Of a stretch of DNA of 64,000 bases, positions 1-9,364 are shown piece after piece. The notes under the pieces are model-generated. The model did no database searches. It was not told the DNA's origin and saw only the letters and a program-made list of their open reading frames with translations. How positions within the stretch are numbered: the stretch's first letter is position 1; each line of letters starts with the position of its first letter. The DNA lies in contig UQGG01000035.1 in assembly GCA_900540475.1 (NCBI GenBank), positions 1 to 64,000 of the forward strand, in the 5' to 3' direction. Source of the stretch: an uncultured Robinsoniella sp. (GTDB lineage: Bacteria; Bacillota; Clostridia; Lachnospirales; Lachnospiraceae). The position numbers were made by a program, and so were the translations under genes.

Positions 1-3
1 TGA

Positions 4-31
4 ACCGAGAAATGCATCAGGATTTCTCGGT
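4..31 (-). terminator. Hairpin downstream of the yesN-like gene
   Basis: A perfect 10-bp inverted repeat (4-13 and 22-31) with an 8-base loop lies about 160 bases past the regulator stop. The window ends before any U-run could be seen, so terminator is the likely but unproven role. Confidence 0.5.
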
Positions 32-148
32 GAATGCCCGCGTGCCGCCAAAAAGCGCTTCGGAAAGGTTAGAAAATACCAGTTCTGCGGCCAGCTGACG
101 GAGTCCATACCAGTTTCCCACTCCCATCTTTTCGTACACTACCTCCAT
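17..148 (-). other. Possible 43-codon ORF fragment
   Basis: An ATG at 148 opens a 43-residue frame (contains NWYGLRQLAAELVFSNL) that stops inside the hairpin at 4-31. It has no clear ribosome binding site, an in-frame TAG stands directly before the ATG, and I do not recognise it. It could be the tail of a degraded gene or chance. It is listed because nothing else occupies 1-193. Confidence 0.15.
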
Positions 149-193
149 CTACAAAGCGTATTTAATCAGCTAAACCCCAAGTTATCCTCCCAG

Positions 194-1724
194 CTAATAT
201 TTCTTCATTTCTCGCAGAGATGCAGGAGACACCCCATAGCACTGCTTGAATTTACGGTAGAAGTAACTGGTATCCGGATAGCCTACCTCCTTAGCTATAT
301 CATTAATGCGCATATTGGTACTTAGAATCAGCTCTTTCGCCTTACTGTTTTTGGTATTGCTCAGATACTGTGCAAATGAACAGCCTACCTCTTTCTGGAA
401 AATCTGCCCCAGATAAGAAGTATTCATATGATATTTATAAGCAAGTGTCTTCAGGTTCATATCTTCCCGGTAATTTTCTCTAACCTCTGCCAGGATCTGC
501 TTAATCACAGGGGTATAATGGGATTCTTCCGTGTGCATACTGTCAATGATATCCATAATTTCCCCGCTGAAGACGGTCTTTACCTCTGCAATATCCTCAG
601 CATGATTCATCTCTTCAATCAGATGATACAAATGATGCTTTCCTCCCCTGCCAGCCAGCTTATACTCTTCCCGAATGCCGTGGATGATGCCGGCTATCCG
701 CAGACACATCTGCAAAAGTGCATCTGCCTCCAGTTCCCTGTTTACATGATTTGCAAACAAATCCTCCAGAAACGTAAGGGCACCTGCTTTATCTTTTTGA
801 ATAATCAACCGCTGAAGCCGGTCTGCATCTACCGAAATATCCATAGGTTTTCTGTTATAAATAAACTCCCCGTCCACACAGCTTCCATATCCGTCTATAA
901 CCAGATTTTTCTGAAGCTGAAGCGCCTCCCGATAAGCCCGCGGCATTTCCGCAAATTCCACAAAAGGAGAACTGATACTGATAAAGATTTGAATCCCAAA
1001 TCTGTCCTCTATCTGATTCAGTACCTCCATCAAATACTGTCTGACTTCTCTTCCCTTTTCTGATATAAAGGACAACGTCAGAAGTATACTGTCTGGGGGC
1101 AAATGATATATGCGTATTTCCTGTCCTGTTACCGACTGCCATAGCCACCTCATTACATCCGTAAGCTTTGAATCACCCAGGCTGTCCATCTTTAGTTTCA
1201 TCACTGCTGCATAAGAATAGGGACTATTTGCAGATAGACCGGTTTCCTTCAAATAAAGTTCCTGTTCACCGGAATCCATTTTGCCGTTTAAGAACCGCAT
1301 AAGGTCTGTCTTTACATCAATCTGCTCCATATTGGCATGTTCTCTTTCCTCCAGCTTTGCTGCTGCAGACTGCAGTGAACTTTCCAGCAATTCTTCATTA
1401 ATAGACTTTAAAATATAATTTTCTACTTCAAGGTGAATCGCCGCCCTGGCGTATTCAAATTCATCATATCCCGTAAGAATTATGAACCGGACCCTTTTGC
1501 TTTTCTCTCTCAGCCGCTCCATTAAAGCAAGTCCCCCCATTCTCGGCATGGAGATGTCGGATACCACAATATCCACTTCCTCTTTTTCCCAGCACGCAAG
1601 AGCCTCCAGTCCATCCTGAGCCATATGGACTATGGTCATTCCCAATGCTCTCCCAGTCTATTATATTTTTGATCCCCTGCAAAATAAAATCTTCATCTTC
1701 AACCAACATTACCTTTTTCATCAT
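194..1724 (-). pseudogene. YesN-like AraC-family response regulator, frameshifted
   Basis: From the ATG at 1724 (AAAGGAG about 7 bases upstream) the first 28 residues are a normal receiver start (KKVMLVEDED, then DWESIG). The frame then diverges. The continuation, MTIVHMAQDGLEAL with the phosphoacceptor Asp in VVSDISMPRMGG, lies one base out of register. Dropping one base at 1639-1640 joins both parts into about 509 residues, a normal length for this family. The C-terminal AraC-type double helix-turn-helix (IAKEVGYPDTSYFYRKF) is intact. The start overlaps the end of the kinase gene by 26 bases, as expected of a coupled pair. Known family role: a DNA-binding regulator phosphorylated by a YesM-type kinase, often controlling sugar uptake and glycosidase genes. 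I see no clear slippery site. The break may be a real mutation or a sequencing error; downstream translation could restart at the ATG near 1639 but would lack the first beta strand and acidic residues. Confidence 0.85.
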
Positions 1725-3438
1725 AACCTGCTCCTTTAAATGGAAAACGTAAATTTACCCGTAAACCGGCCGGCTGGTTCGCCTCCAGAATAACTCCGTA
1801 CCCCTCACCATAAGCCGCCCGCATGCGCAAATTAACATTTTGTATTCCGATTGAGCCTTTTGACTCTTCTCCAAGACAAAATAACTCCCTGTTTTTATCA
1901 GCAATTACTTCTTCCTTCATTCCATATCCGTTGTCTGAAACCACAATCAGCATATCATTGCCATCCTCTTTTATTTCAATCCGGATCCGGTTGTCACAAT
2001 CTTCCAGGCGGATACCATGTACCAGATAGTTTTCTATTACCGGCTGTATGATGAATTTGATGACCGGTATATTCATAAAAGTCTCGGGACAGTCAATTTG
2101 AAACTGAAACTTATTCTGATATCGGAATTCAAATAATTCCAGATACTTTTTACAGTAATGAAGTTCTTTTGCCAATGTGATTATATCACTGTCTTTGATC
2201 TGGCTGCGGAAGATTACGGCAAGTCCGTAGAGCATCTTCCCCACTTCCCGGTCACCGTTGCATATGGCTTTCATACGTATGGACTCCAATGTATTGTATA
2301 AAAAATGAGGATTGATCTGACTCTGCAATGCTGCCATCTCCGCATTCTTCTGCTCAATCTGCGCCAGATAACTCTTTTGAATGTAATGGTTCAGTTCCAC
2401 ACACATTTCATTGAAATGCTCTGCAATTACATCCAGTTCATCCTTTTCCTCATCTATTTTCAGCCGGACATTCAGATCCCCCTTTGTCACCCGTTCCATT
2501 CCATCTAAAATCCCATCCAGTCTGCCGGTCAGCTTTTTGAGATAAAAATGGATAACTACAATACCAAGGGTAACAATGCAAAGCCCGATTAAAAGAATGG
2601 TAATCCAAAGCCCTGCCGGCATCCTGTCAGCCTGTAACTTTCCAATGTAGGCAGTTATATGGAAATCTTTGACCTGACGATAGGAGGTAAACGCTTTCAG
2701 CTCTTCTTCCATCTGTCTGGTATCCTCTAACAGCAACATTTTCTTAGCATCGCTCCTGCCGCTGGAATCAAATACAAGATTTCCAAAACTGCTGTAAACC
2801 AGCAGATCACACCTTTCAAAGTATTCCCATGCATCAGCAAGCCCTGTATTTTGAAAGAAAACGATTATACAGCCAATATTCTCCAGAGTCACAGGATCAC
2901 GTATTTCTTTTAAAAACTCATACTGCCAGGGCTGTTCCATCCGTTTTTCATCTAACTGGTTCCTCAGATACCCGGACACTTCCCTGCGTGAAACTTTCCC
3001 GTCCGGGGTGTATTCGGTCAGTTCTTCTTTTGGATAACTGACGAAGCGGATGCTTTTAATCTCCGGACTTTCTTCCATGGCATTAAATGCAAAATCATCA
3101 ATTCCGTTATAGCTGGCGGCTGACGAAGCGGAAAAGGCATCCAGACGGTGTGTTAAATAAGAGGTAATGTCCTCCGTAAGATAAGATATGACATCCTGGA
3201 GTTCCGTATTGGATTTATACAGATCAGCCAGCATATTATCTGTTTTATCCGAAGACCTCAGAATTTCCCGGGAAGCATCCTCCCCTACTTTCTGCATATA
3301 TTTCAAGCTCTTTTCCTGTATCTGCCCTTTGGTATTTATAATAAAATAAACGACCAGTGCCGCTGCTATGCCCACGCTGATCAGTGTATAGGTACGAAAT
3401 AATTTCAGGTAAAGTTGCTTTGGTGTTTTCTTATTCAT
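1699..3438 (-). CDS. YesM-like sensor histidine kinase
   Basis: This is an inner-membrane sensor of about 579 residues, paired with the regulator it overlaps. An N-terminal membrane segment (LISVGIAAALVVYFII, near residue 20-35) is followed by about 230 extracellular residues and a second membrane segment near 278-300. Then come a HAMP linker, the His_kinase box with its phospho-accepting His (SQINPHFLYNTLESIR, His near 378) and an HATPase domain (IIQPVIENYLVHG, VSDNGYGM, GIGIQNVNLR). The 'NPHFLYN' form places it in the LytS/YesM class. GTG at 3444 is also in frame, but ATG at 3438 sits 9 bases from GGAGGG. Context next to two alpha-mannosidases suggests that it senses a mannose-containing glycan; this is inference. 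Confidence 0.93.
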   Translation of the reverse strand: MNKKTPKQLYLKLFRTYTLISVGIAAALVVYFIINTKGQIQEKSLKYMQKVGEDASREILRSSDKTDNMLADLYKSNTELQDVISYLTEDITSYLTHRLDAFSASSAASYNGIDDFAFNAMEESPEIKSIRFVSYPKEELTEYTPDGKVSRREVSGYLRNQLDEKRMEQPWQYEFLKEIRDPVTLENIGCIIVFFQNTGLADAWEYFERCDLLVYSSFGNLVFDSSGRSDAKKMLLLEDTRQMEEELKAFTSYRQVKDFHITAYIGKLQADRMPAGLWITILLIGLCIVTLGIVVIHFYLKKLTGRLDGILDGMERVTKGDLNVRLKIDEEKDELDVIAEHFNEMCVELNHYIQKSYLAQIEQKNAEMAALQSQINPHFLYNTLESIRMKAICNGDREVGKMLYGLAVIFRSQIKDSDIITLAKELHYCKKYLELFEFRYQNKFQFQIDCPETFMNIPVIKFIIQPVIENYLVHGIRLEDCDNRIRIEIKEDGNDMLIVVSDNGYGMKEEVIADKNRELFCLGEESKGSIGIQNVNLRMRAAYGEGYGVILEANQPAGLRVNLRFPFKGAGYDEKGNVG

Positions 3439-3476
3439 TTTCACATTCCCTCCAGGATTATTATAGCATGTCCAAC

Positions 3477-3521
3477 CTAAAAAAGGAGTATAGAAGACCA
3501 GAACGCGCTTCTATACTCCTT
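3477..3521 (-). terminator. Terminator between yesL-like and yesM-like genes
   Basis: A perfect 14-bp stem (3483-3496 with 3508-3521) is followed on the minus strand by six T. It lies 48 bases after the yesL-like stop and 39 bases before the kinase start. It would end or attenuate the mannosidase-yesL transcript, leaving the kinase pair to read-through or its own promoter. Confidence 0.85.
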
Positions 3522-3569
3522 AATGGATGGCAGCTCAACACAGCTTATAAAAAGCAGCTCATTCCCTTT

Positions 3570-4259
3570 TTATTTGATACTATTTACCTCACTGTATTTT
3601 TCTTTCATTTCACATATAATCCGCCGGTTCATAAAAGCAACCAGAAATGCATAAATACTGCCCATAAATAAAACCGTTGTACCCGGAGATAATTCAAATG
3701 CAAGAAGTATGATGCCAAAAGCCCCAAGATTGCCAATGGCAGCCAAAGGCTTCCCCAAGGTATACGCCAGTGCCAGTTTAAATACATGCAGGCAGGATAA
3801 TTCAGTATTTACGGTAAAAAAATACAGATTTGGCGTTAACAGCAATGCGCTCAGGAACAGCAGCGTGAATAAAACAGCCATTATAAATACGGGGGCTATT
3901 CTGGTAAAAAAATTCAGATTGGTCCATATCATAAATATGACCGCAAGCTGAAGCGCGCCTGATTTCACCGCCCTTTTAAAATATTTCACATACCCGTTCC
4001 GATAATCTCTTACCGCCCCTGTTTCAATGCCGGATACAAATCTCTCCATAGCATAGAGTACTGCACAAAATGCAGGCGCTGCCGGAAGAAGACACAAGAA
4101 AAATAATGGCAGATAAGTTCCTGCACGGCTGATACCTACAAACAGTAAAAATAGCAAAACAGGCAGGTTACAGATGATAAACAGAAAATTTATTCCCAAA
4201 AAATAATATATTCTGCTAAAAAAATTCATGAGCCGTTCCCAGTTAAAAATATCATGCAT
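3570..4259 (-). CDS. YesL family membrane protein (DUF624)
   Basis: A 229-residue integral membrane protein of the YesL/DUF624 family, recognised from its N-terminal pattern (FNWERLMNFFSRIYYFLGINFLF) and spread of five to six hydrophobic segments (for example LLFLLFVGISRAG, LLFTLLFLSALLL near 140, IILLAFELSPG near 185). Family members sit beside YesMN-type two-component genes and sugar ABC transporters; their biochemical role is unknown, although involvement in carbohydrate uptake or its control is often proposed. The ATG at 4259 has only a weak ribosome binding site (AGGGAT) and stands 13 bases below an 11-bp hairpin, so translation may be limited. It is followed by a terminator rather than running directly into the kinase gene. 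Confidence 0.85.
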   Translation of the reverse strand: MHDIFNWERLMNFFSRIYYFLGINFLFIICNLPVLLFLLFVGISRAGTYLPLFFLCLLPAAPAFCAVLYAMERFVSGIETGAVRDYRNGYVKYFKRAVKSGALQLAVIFMIWTNLNFFTRIAPVFIMAVLFTLLFLSALLLTPNLYFFTVNTELSCLHVFKLALAYTLGKPLAAIGNLGAFGIILLAFELSPGTTVLFMGSIYAFLVAFMNRRIICEMKEKYSEVNSIK

Positions 4260-4272
4260 AATGATATCCCTG

Positions 4273-4298
4273 CATATTGCAGGCTGACCTGCAATATG
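4273..4298 (-). promoter_or_regulatory. Hairpin at the yesL-like translation start
   Basis: A perfect 11-bp inverted repeat (4273-4283 with 4288-4298, loop of 4) ends 14 bases upstream of the yesL-like ATG. A second, 7-8 bp hairpin lies at 4381-4398. Both are in the leader between the GH38 gene and yesL. A role in mRNA processing or translation control is inference. Confidence 0.4.
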
Positions 4299-4491
4299 GC
4301 CACATTCTATCGTTTAAAAGAATCACACAGTGGCATCCTTCCCATCCCTTATTTTCTTTTAAACTTATACCCCTTGCATACCGCAGACGGGTCTGCGGTA
4401 CTGCTTCAATAGAAAGTATGGAACGCTTTTGTTCCAAACTTCTTTCCTCCTTTTTCCGGTACGCTCCGGATTCCCCACAATGTCCGGCACT

Positions 4492-4526
4492 CAGATGACA
4501 AGAATGAATTATTCAAACACGCTCTA
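4492..4526. repeat. Palindromic repeat family, half copy (A)
   Basis: The segment reads like the right end of the full element at 45508-45669: CAGATG, then GAATGAATT, then TTCAAACACGCTCTAG. The partner left arm is absent, so it seems to be a truncated copy. It lies between the GH38 stop and the yesL-like gene. Confidence 0.7.
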
Positions 4527-4546
4527 GCGTTTAAGGATGGAGAATT

Positions 4547-7500
4547 CTAGCATTTAAATAAGATTGTTTTTATCTCAAATGGCTTTAACTGCATGGAAAT
4601 TTCGGTTTCGCCGCTAAATTCCTGAATCGGACGTTCTCTCAAATCTCCTTCTGCCCATGCTGTAAAACCGAATCCAGGCCTGATGGCTGCCTGACATCTG
4701 GAACCGGCAAATTCATGGAAACGCACCACCAGGTAATTGCCGTCTTCCGATTTCTTAATGGCATCTACTTCCACATGGTCACAGTCAAATGCAAGGAAAC
4801 TCTCATAGGGCAGTTTTACCGTTCCTTTTCTTAACTCTAACGGGCGGTTTAACCGATGGGCTTCCTGGATGACCCTTCCATTGATACAATCTCCCTGATG
4901 CGGCAGCAATGCATAAGTAAATTCATGTAATCCCTGATCCTGGATATGATCCGGATGGGTAGCTGCCTTAAGCAGGGTGATTCTTAACAGATTATCCTTC
5001 ACATCGTATCCGTATTTACAGTCATTTAATAACGCAACTCCATAATCGTGCTCCGATAAATCCGCAAACCTGTGGGCAACTGTTTCAAATCTGGCCTGAT
5101 CCCAGCTGGTATTCCAATGGTTCGGACGCTTCACATTTCCATACTGCACATCATAGGTAGCATATGTCGTTCGTATATCCACAGGGAATGCCGCTTTTAA
5201 CAGCTGGTGGTTCTCATGGTAATCCACCTTAGTCCGAAAATCTATCCTGCGGTTATCCTCATATAAAATAATATCCTGTTCTAACATTGAATTCATATAT
5301 TTCCATTCCAGGTGTACCACCGTCATAAGAGGACCGGAATTCACAATTTCAAATTTCTGAAGATCTGTAATTTCTTTCATCTTCTGCTGATAGAAAATGT
5401 CAATATCCCAGGCATCATTCCCAAGCGGTTTGTCTTCAAACATCTGCAATACATTTCCCCTTGATCCCTCTGCAAGCACTTCCCGCTTTGCATCTTTGTC
5501 ATAAAGCCTGATCATCTGTCCATAATCATTAAATTCTAAGCTGTAATATTTCGTTTCGATACTTTTTCCTTCTATATTAAAGGAATCATTTTCCAGTCCG
5601 GTGTTTTCTGACGCTCCGGGCTCTTTCACGCATTTGATCTGTGCAAATCCCATCGCCGGGATATCTCCTGTCTGCACATAAGTTCCCTCTGTTCCACATT
5701 GGATTTTCAGACTGTTTCCATTCTGATCCTCACAGCGGAGAATTCCAGTCTCCGGTATTTCTATAATGCCATCCAGCTTCCAGGATGCATGATTCAGTAC
5801 CGTATAGGTATCAGTGGATTCATCCAATATGACGCGATACGCTTCTTTTTCCACTTTCCGGGCAATATCTGCAGCCTTATCATAGTCCACTTTAGAATCT
5901 TCATATACCTCATGGATAGAGGAACCGGGAATGATATCATGGAACTGGTTTGTCAAAAGGATTTTCCACCCTTCCGTCAATGTTTCCTGTGCCGCTTTCT
6001 TTAAATCTCCCTGGGAAAGTGCCGCCATGGCAGTCAGCCACTCGGTATTTCCATACAGGTATTCCATTTTTCGGTTCATGCGCTTATTATAGCCCTGGCT
6101 GGTATAAGTTCCCCTGTGATATTCCAGATATAGTTCTCCATCCCAGGTATGAACATATTGATCGGTATTCTTTACCGTATCCTTCAGGTCCTGAAAATAA
6201 TCTCCGGCAGTGGAGGTCTTAAGTGCCGGGAGTCCGGGGATTTTATCGATTCGCCTTCTCTGTTCCAGCATATCCCTGTTTACTCCGCCTCCCCCGTCTC
6301 CATATCCATAGGAAATGAGAAGTTCTTTGTTCATATCTTTTTCACTGTAGGCATCCCAGACTCCTTTGACCGTCTTTGCTGTAAGCTGCCCGTTATAAGT
6401 GTAGAACCAGGAACCCGGCGTACTCCAGGGATCTGGAGTGGTTATGAAATGGGTTAATATTTCGCTTCCGTCCATGCCCTTCCATTTGAACGTATCATGG
6501 GGCATACGGTTGTACTGGTTCCAGCTGATCTTGGTCGTCATGAACATATCTATTCCGGATTTCTTTAGAATCTGAGGCAATGCCCAGGAATACCCGAACA
6601 CATCCGGCAGCCAGAGGTATTCCACTTCTTTGTCAAATTCATCTTTGATAAATTTGCTGCCAATTAAAATTTGTCTTGTGAGAGATTCACCGCTTGTAAT
6701 GTTACAATCGGCCTCCACCCACATTCCTCCGTCCACTTCCCATTGACCGGATCTTACTTTTTCTTTGATCTTCTTATAGATTTGCGGAAAATCATTTTTT
6801 ATGTACTCATACAGCTGAGGCTGGGTTTGAAGAAAAACGTATTCGGGATACTGTTCCATCAAACGCAGCACCGTAGAAAATGACCGGGAACACTTTTCTC
6901 TGGTGTGTTTCAAACGCCACAACCATGCAACATCTATATGTGTATGTCCAACGCATTTTACCAGTACCCTGGCATCCTTACCCATGCCTTGGATCTTATC
7001 ATTTATCGTTTCATCTGCCAAATGGACAGATTCATAAAAGCTGCTGCTCCCCGGATAGGACCAGTCTATACATTCCAGTGCACCATCCAGCGCTGTGCGA
7101 AGCTGGTGTTTTACCGAATCATCCTCATGAAGATTTTTAATTGTATCAATGATCATAGCGGACAAATAGTAAAGGTCATCTGTTTTTTCATCCAGCCAGG
7201 CAAGATCAGCCTGATTGATTCTATGTTCCTGGGAAACAGGTGCTCCGCCCCCTTCCAGTCCCGACCACAGACGAAATGTCAGATCCAGCCTGTGTCCCAC
7301 ATGCTCATCTTCAAAAAAAACTTCTTTATGGTTGACGTCTACCCCCTGATATGGTTCTTTATCCACATACAGCAGTGACTCAAACCCAGAGTTATTTCCG
7401 GCTCCGGTATTGCCGTAATCGAAAATACCCAGTACCTTTTTTCCCTTCCATTCTTCCGGAATTGTTATATCTTTATGAAGCCACAGATATCGGTCTCTTC

Positions 7501-7681
7501 CCTTCCAGGTATCATTCACCTGCATGCTGTCCCATCCATTGTAATCAGCCGGCACCTCAGGATTCACGGCACCCTGCCGATCCTCACTTACCAGAAAATC
7601 TCCCAGATGCATTACTTCACGATAACGGTATCCCTTCAGTTGTTGGGTTCTCGCTTCCAATTTATTATCCGTTAAAAACAT
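4547..7681 (-). CDS. Alpha-mannosidase, glycoside hydrolase family 38
   Basis: A 1,044-residue GH38 retaining alpha-mannosidase, full length for the family. The metal-binding and catalytic signature HTHIDVAWLW lies near residue 246, the nucleophile Asp in EYLWLPDVFGYS near 350, and a conserved His in NQFHDIIPGSS near 610. A long C-terminal beta-rich region follows. There is no signal peptide, so it should act in the cytoplasm on imported manno-oligosaccharides. The ATG at 7681 is preceded by AGGAGG at a spacing of 5. It is 151 bases downstream of the GH125 gene and probably co-transcribed with it. The GH38 + GH125 pair is known from bacterial loci that dismantle N-glycans or alpha-mannan; which linkage this enzyme prefers cannot be read from sequence. 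No exporter, importer or endo-glycosidase gene is in the window. Confidence 0.96.
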   Translation of the reverse strand: MFLTDNKLEARTQQLKGYRYREVMHLGDFLVSEDRQGAVNPEVPADYNGWDSMQVNDTWKGRDRYLWLHKDITIPEEWKGKKVLGIFDYGNTGAGNNSGFESLLYVDKEPYQGVDVNHKEVFFEDEHVGHRLDLTFRLWSGLEGGGAPVSQEHRINQADLAWLDEKTDDLYYLSAMIIDTIKNLHEDDSVKHQLRTALDGALECIDWSYPGSSSFYESVHLADETINDKIQGMGKDARVLVKCVGHTHIDVAWLWRLKHTREKCSRSFSTVLRLMEQYPEYVFLQTQPQLYEYIKNDFPQIYKKIKEKVRSGQWEVDGGMWVEADCNITSGESLTRQILIGSKFIKDEFDKEVEYLWLPDVFGYSWALPQILKKSGIDMFMTTKISWNQYNRMPHDTFKWKGMDGSEILTHFITTPDPWSTPGSWFYTYNGQLTAKTVKGVWDAYSEKDMNKELLISYGYGDGGGGVNRDMLEQRRRIDKIPGLPALKTSTAGDYFQDLKDTVKNTDQYVHTWDGELYLEYHRGTYTSQGYNKRMNRKMEYLYGNTEWLTAMAALSQGDLKKAAQETLTEGWKILLTNQFHDIIPGSSIHEVYEDSKVDYDKAADIARKVEKEAYRVILDESTDTYTVLNHASWKLDGIIEIPETGILRCEDQNGNSLKIQCGTEGTYVQTGDIPAMGFAQIKCVKEPGASENTGLENDSFNIEGKSIETKYYSLEFNDYGQMIRLYDKDAKREVLAEGSRGNVLQMFEDKPLGNDAWDIDIFYQQKMKEITDLQKFEIVNSGPLMTVVHLEWKYMNSMLEQDIILYEDNRRIDFRTKVDYHENHQLLKAAFPVDIRTTYATYDVQYGNVKRPNHWNTSWDQARFETVAHRFADLSEHDYGVALLNDCKYGYDVKDNLLRITLLKAATHPDHIQDQGLHEFTYALLPHQGDCINGRVIQEAHRLNRPLELRKGTVKLPYESFLAFDCDHVEVDAIKKSEDGNYLVVRFHEFAGSRCQAAIRPGFGFTAWAEGDLRERPIQEFSGETEISMQLKPFEIKTILFKC

Positions 7682-7832
7682 GGCATCCTCCTGTGCTCTT
7701 TCATTTATTTTATTTATAATCTTTATTTTTAGGTTAATTTCTTATATGATTTATTTTTTTATGATTGATATCATAGTACTATAACCAGACTATATCTGCA
7801 ATTTGCAGGATTCTATATTTAATGTACAAATT

Positions 7833-9158
7833 TTACTTTTTTACATGGTAACCGCAATATTCCAGTACCAGTTCACTAAACATTGCATTTGCCCATGAAA
7901 ACCATTCTCTGGTATACCTGGTGGGATCATCTACGTCGAAGCCTTCGTGCATCAGCGCTTTCCCTCCGTCGGTACTTTTCAGCATTTCCAGAATTTTTCG
8001 TTTTTCTTCCTGGGTGTCACTGGTCAGTCCCTGCATAGCCAGGGAAATATGCCAGATATAGCGCACCGGTGTATGGGGGCTTCCGATTCCCTTTGCCGCT
8101 TTTCCTTCATAATAAAAGGGGTTACCGTCACTCAGAATAAATGCTCTGGTATTTTTTGCAACCTCTTCCTTAAGCCTTCCCGGAGTACTCTCTCCTTCGT
8201 ACCCCAGATATGACATTGCTAACAGGCTTGGCACATTGGCATCATCCATCAGATTAAACTGGCCATATCCATCCACCTCATATGCATAGATCTCTCCAAA
8301 GCCATCTTTTCTTGTAATGCCAAATGTCTCTATTCCTTTTCTGATCTGCTCTTTCAGCTCTCCTGCCGCTTCTTTTAATTCCATATCCTTTAGTATTTCC
8401 TCTGCAATTTCTTCCAGATATCCAAGGACAACTACTGCGAACATATTGGAGGGAATTAGATAACCATAGGTGCAGGCATCATCGCTTGGACGAAAGCCTG
8501 ACCAGGTCATACCGATTCCGGAACGAACCATAGCCCCTTTTCCGTCTCTGGATAAGGTATCCGTAAACGTACAGTTTTTCCGGATAAAACGGTAATCTGA
8601 CTTTTCTTCATGATGTTGCTCTCTCTGAAAAACCTCCAGTATCTTTCTGGCTCCTTTTACAAATGTTTCATTAAAATGTTCCGTTCGTCCGGTATTTTTC
8701 CAAAACAGATAGGAAAACTGCAGCGGGAAGCAAAGAGAATCCACCTCATATTTTCTCTCCCATATCCAGGGTCCCATGTCCGTCTCATCCTTTTCCCAGC
8801 AGTGTCCATTTGCCGCCTCATTAAATGCATTGGCATACGGATCAATTCCAATACACTGAAACTGCCGTTCTACCAAGCCCTGCAGCGTATCTGCAATTTC
8901 GCAGTCTTGACCTGCTAAGATCAGATAGGGACGGAGCTGGCACACGGAATCCCGTAGCCACATGGCCGGAATATCCCCGGTAATCACATAAGTAGTCCCA
9001 TCCTCCATTTTCTTAACTGTGGTATCCAGCGTGTTGGTAAAGCAATTGCAAAACATTTGAAACATCTCTTCATCTTTTAATTTTTCCCGGACATCTTTTA
9101 GCAGGCATTCCATAGATTCCGGCAGATTCTTTCCTTCTTTTCCTACATTAATACCCAT
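7833..9158 (-). CDS. Exo-alpha-1,6-mannosidase, glycoside hydrolase family 125
   Basis: A 441-residue member of GH125 (formerly DUF1237), metal-independent inverting exo-alpha-1,6-mannosidases. Seen here: MWLRDSVCQLRPYL near residue 67, the family segment IDPYANAFNEAANG, GPWIWERKYEVDSLCFPL, and TWSGFRPSDDACTYGYLIPSN. No signal peptide, so cytoplasmic. The reading frame is open from 9194, but the ATG at 9158 has AAGGGG at 8 bases and gives the usual N-terminus, so I chose it. It is the first gene of the mannoside operon, with its own promoter at 9214-9242. Together with the GH38 enzyme downstream it would release mannose from imported alpha-mannosides. Confidence 0.95.
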   Translation of the reverse strand: MGINVGKEGKNLPESMECLLKDVREKLKDEEMFQMFCNCFTNTLDTTVKKMEDGTTYVITGDIPAMWLRDSVCQLRPYLILAGQDCEIADTLQGLVERQFQCIGIDPYANAFNEAANGHCWEKDETDMGPWIWERKYEVDSLCFPLQFSYLFWKNTGRTEHFNETFVKGARKILEVFQREQHHEEKSDYRFIRKNCTFTDTLSRDGKGAMVRSGIGMTWSGFRPSDDACTYGYLIPSNMFAVVVLGYLEEIAEEILKDMELKEAAGELKEQIRKGIETFGITRKDGFGEIYAYEVDGYGQFNLMDDANVPSLLAMSYLGYEGESTPGRLKEEVAKNTRAFILSDGNPFYYEGKAAKGIGSPHTPVRYIWHISLAMQGLTSDTQEEKRKILEMLKSTDGGKALMHEGFDVDDPTRYTREWFSWANAMFSELVLEYCGYHVKK

Positions 9159-9213
9159 AATATTACCCCTTTTCTTCTTAAATAGTAAACTCACTTTACA
9201 AGTTGTTAGGACT

Positions 9214-9242
9214 ATATTATCATTGGTTGCGGCGAATTACAA
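9214..9242 (-). promoter_or_regulatory. Sigma-A-type promoter for the GH125-GH38 operon
   Basis: On the minus strand TTGTAA (9242-9237), a 17-base spacer and TAATAT (9219-9214) precede the GH125 start by about 55 bases. The match is moderate. It lies just beyond the sigE terminator. Confidence 0.5.
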
Positions 9243-9283
9243 CTGAAAAATTATTAATATTCGGCAGTCCGTTTCCTGCACAC

Positions 9284-9352
9284 AAAAATAACGGCGGAAT
9301 CAATCAGTCAGACAGGATAAAATTCCTGCCGGCTAACTGTTTCCGCCGTTAT
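9284..9352 (-). terminator. Terminator of the spoIIGA-sigE transcript
   Basis: A perfect 12-bp outer stem (9288-9299 with 9341-9352) encloses an inner CAGGA/TCCTG hairpin and is followed on the minus strand by ATTTTTG. It starts 12 bases after the sigE stop. Confidence 0.85.
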
Positions 9353-9364
9353 CTTACATTCGAA

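Noticed and set aside
428..1063. 211-residue plus-strand ORF antisense to the response regulator
   Set aside because: The minus-strand frame carries an unmistakable AraC-type regulator; the plus frame has no domain and no start signal.
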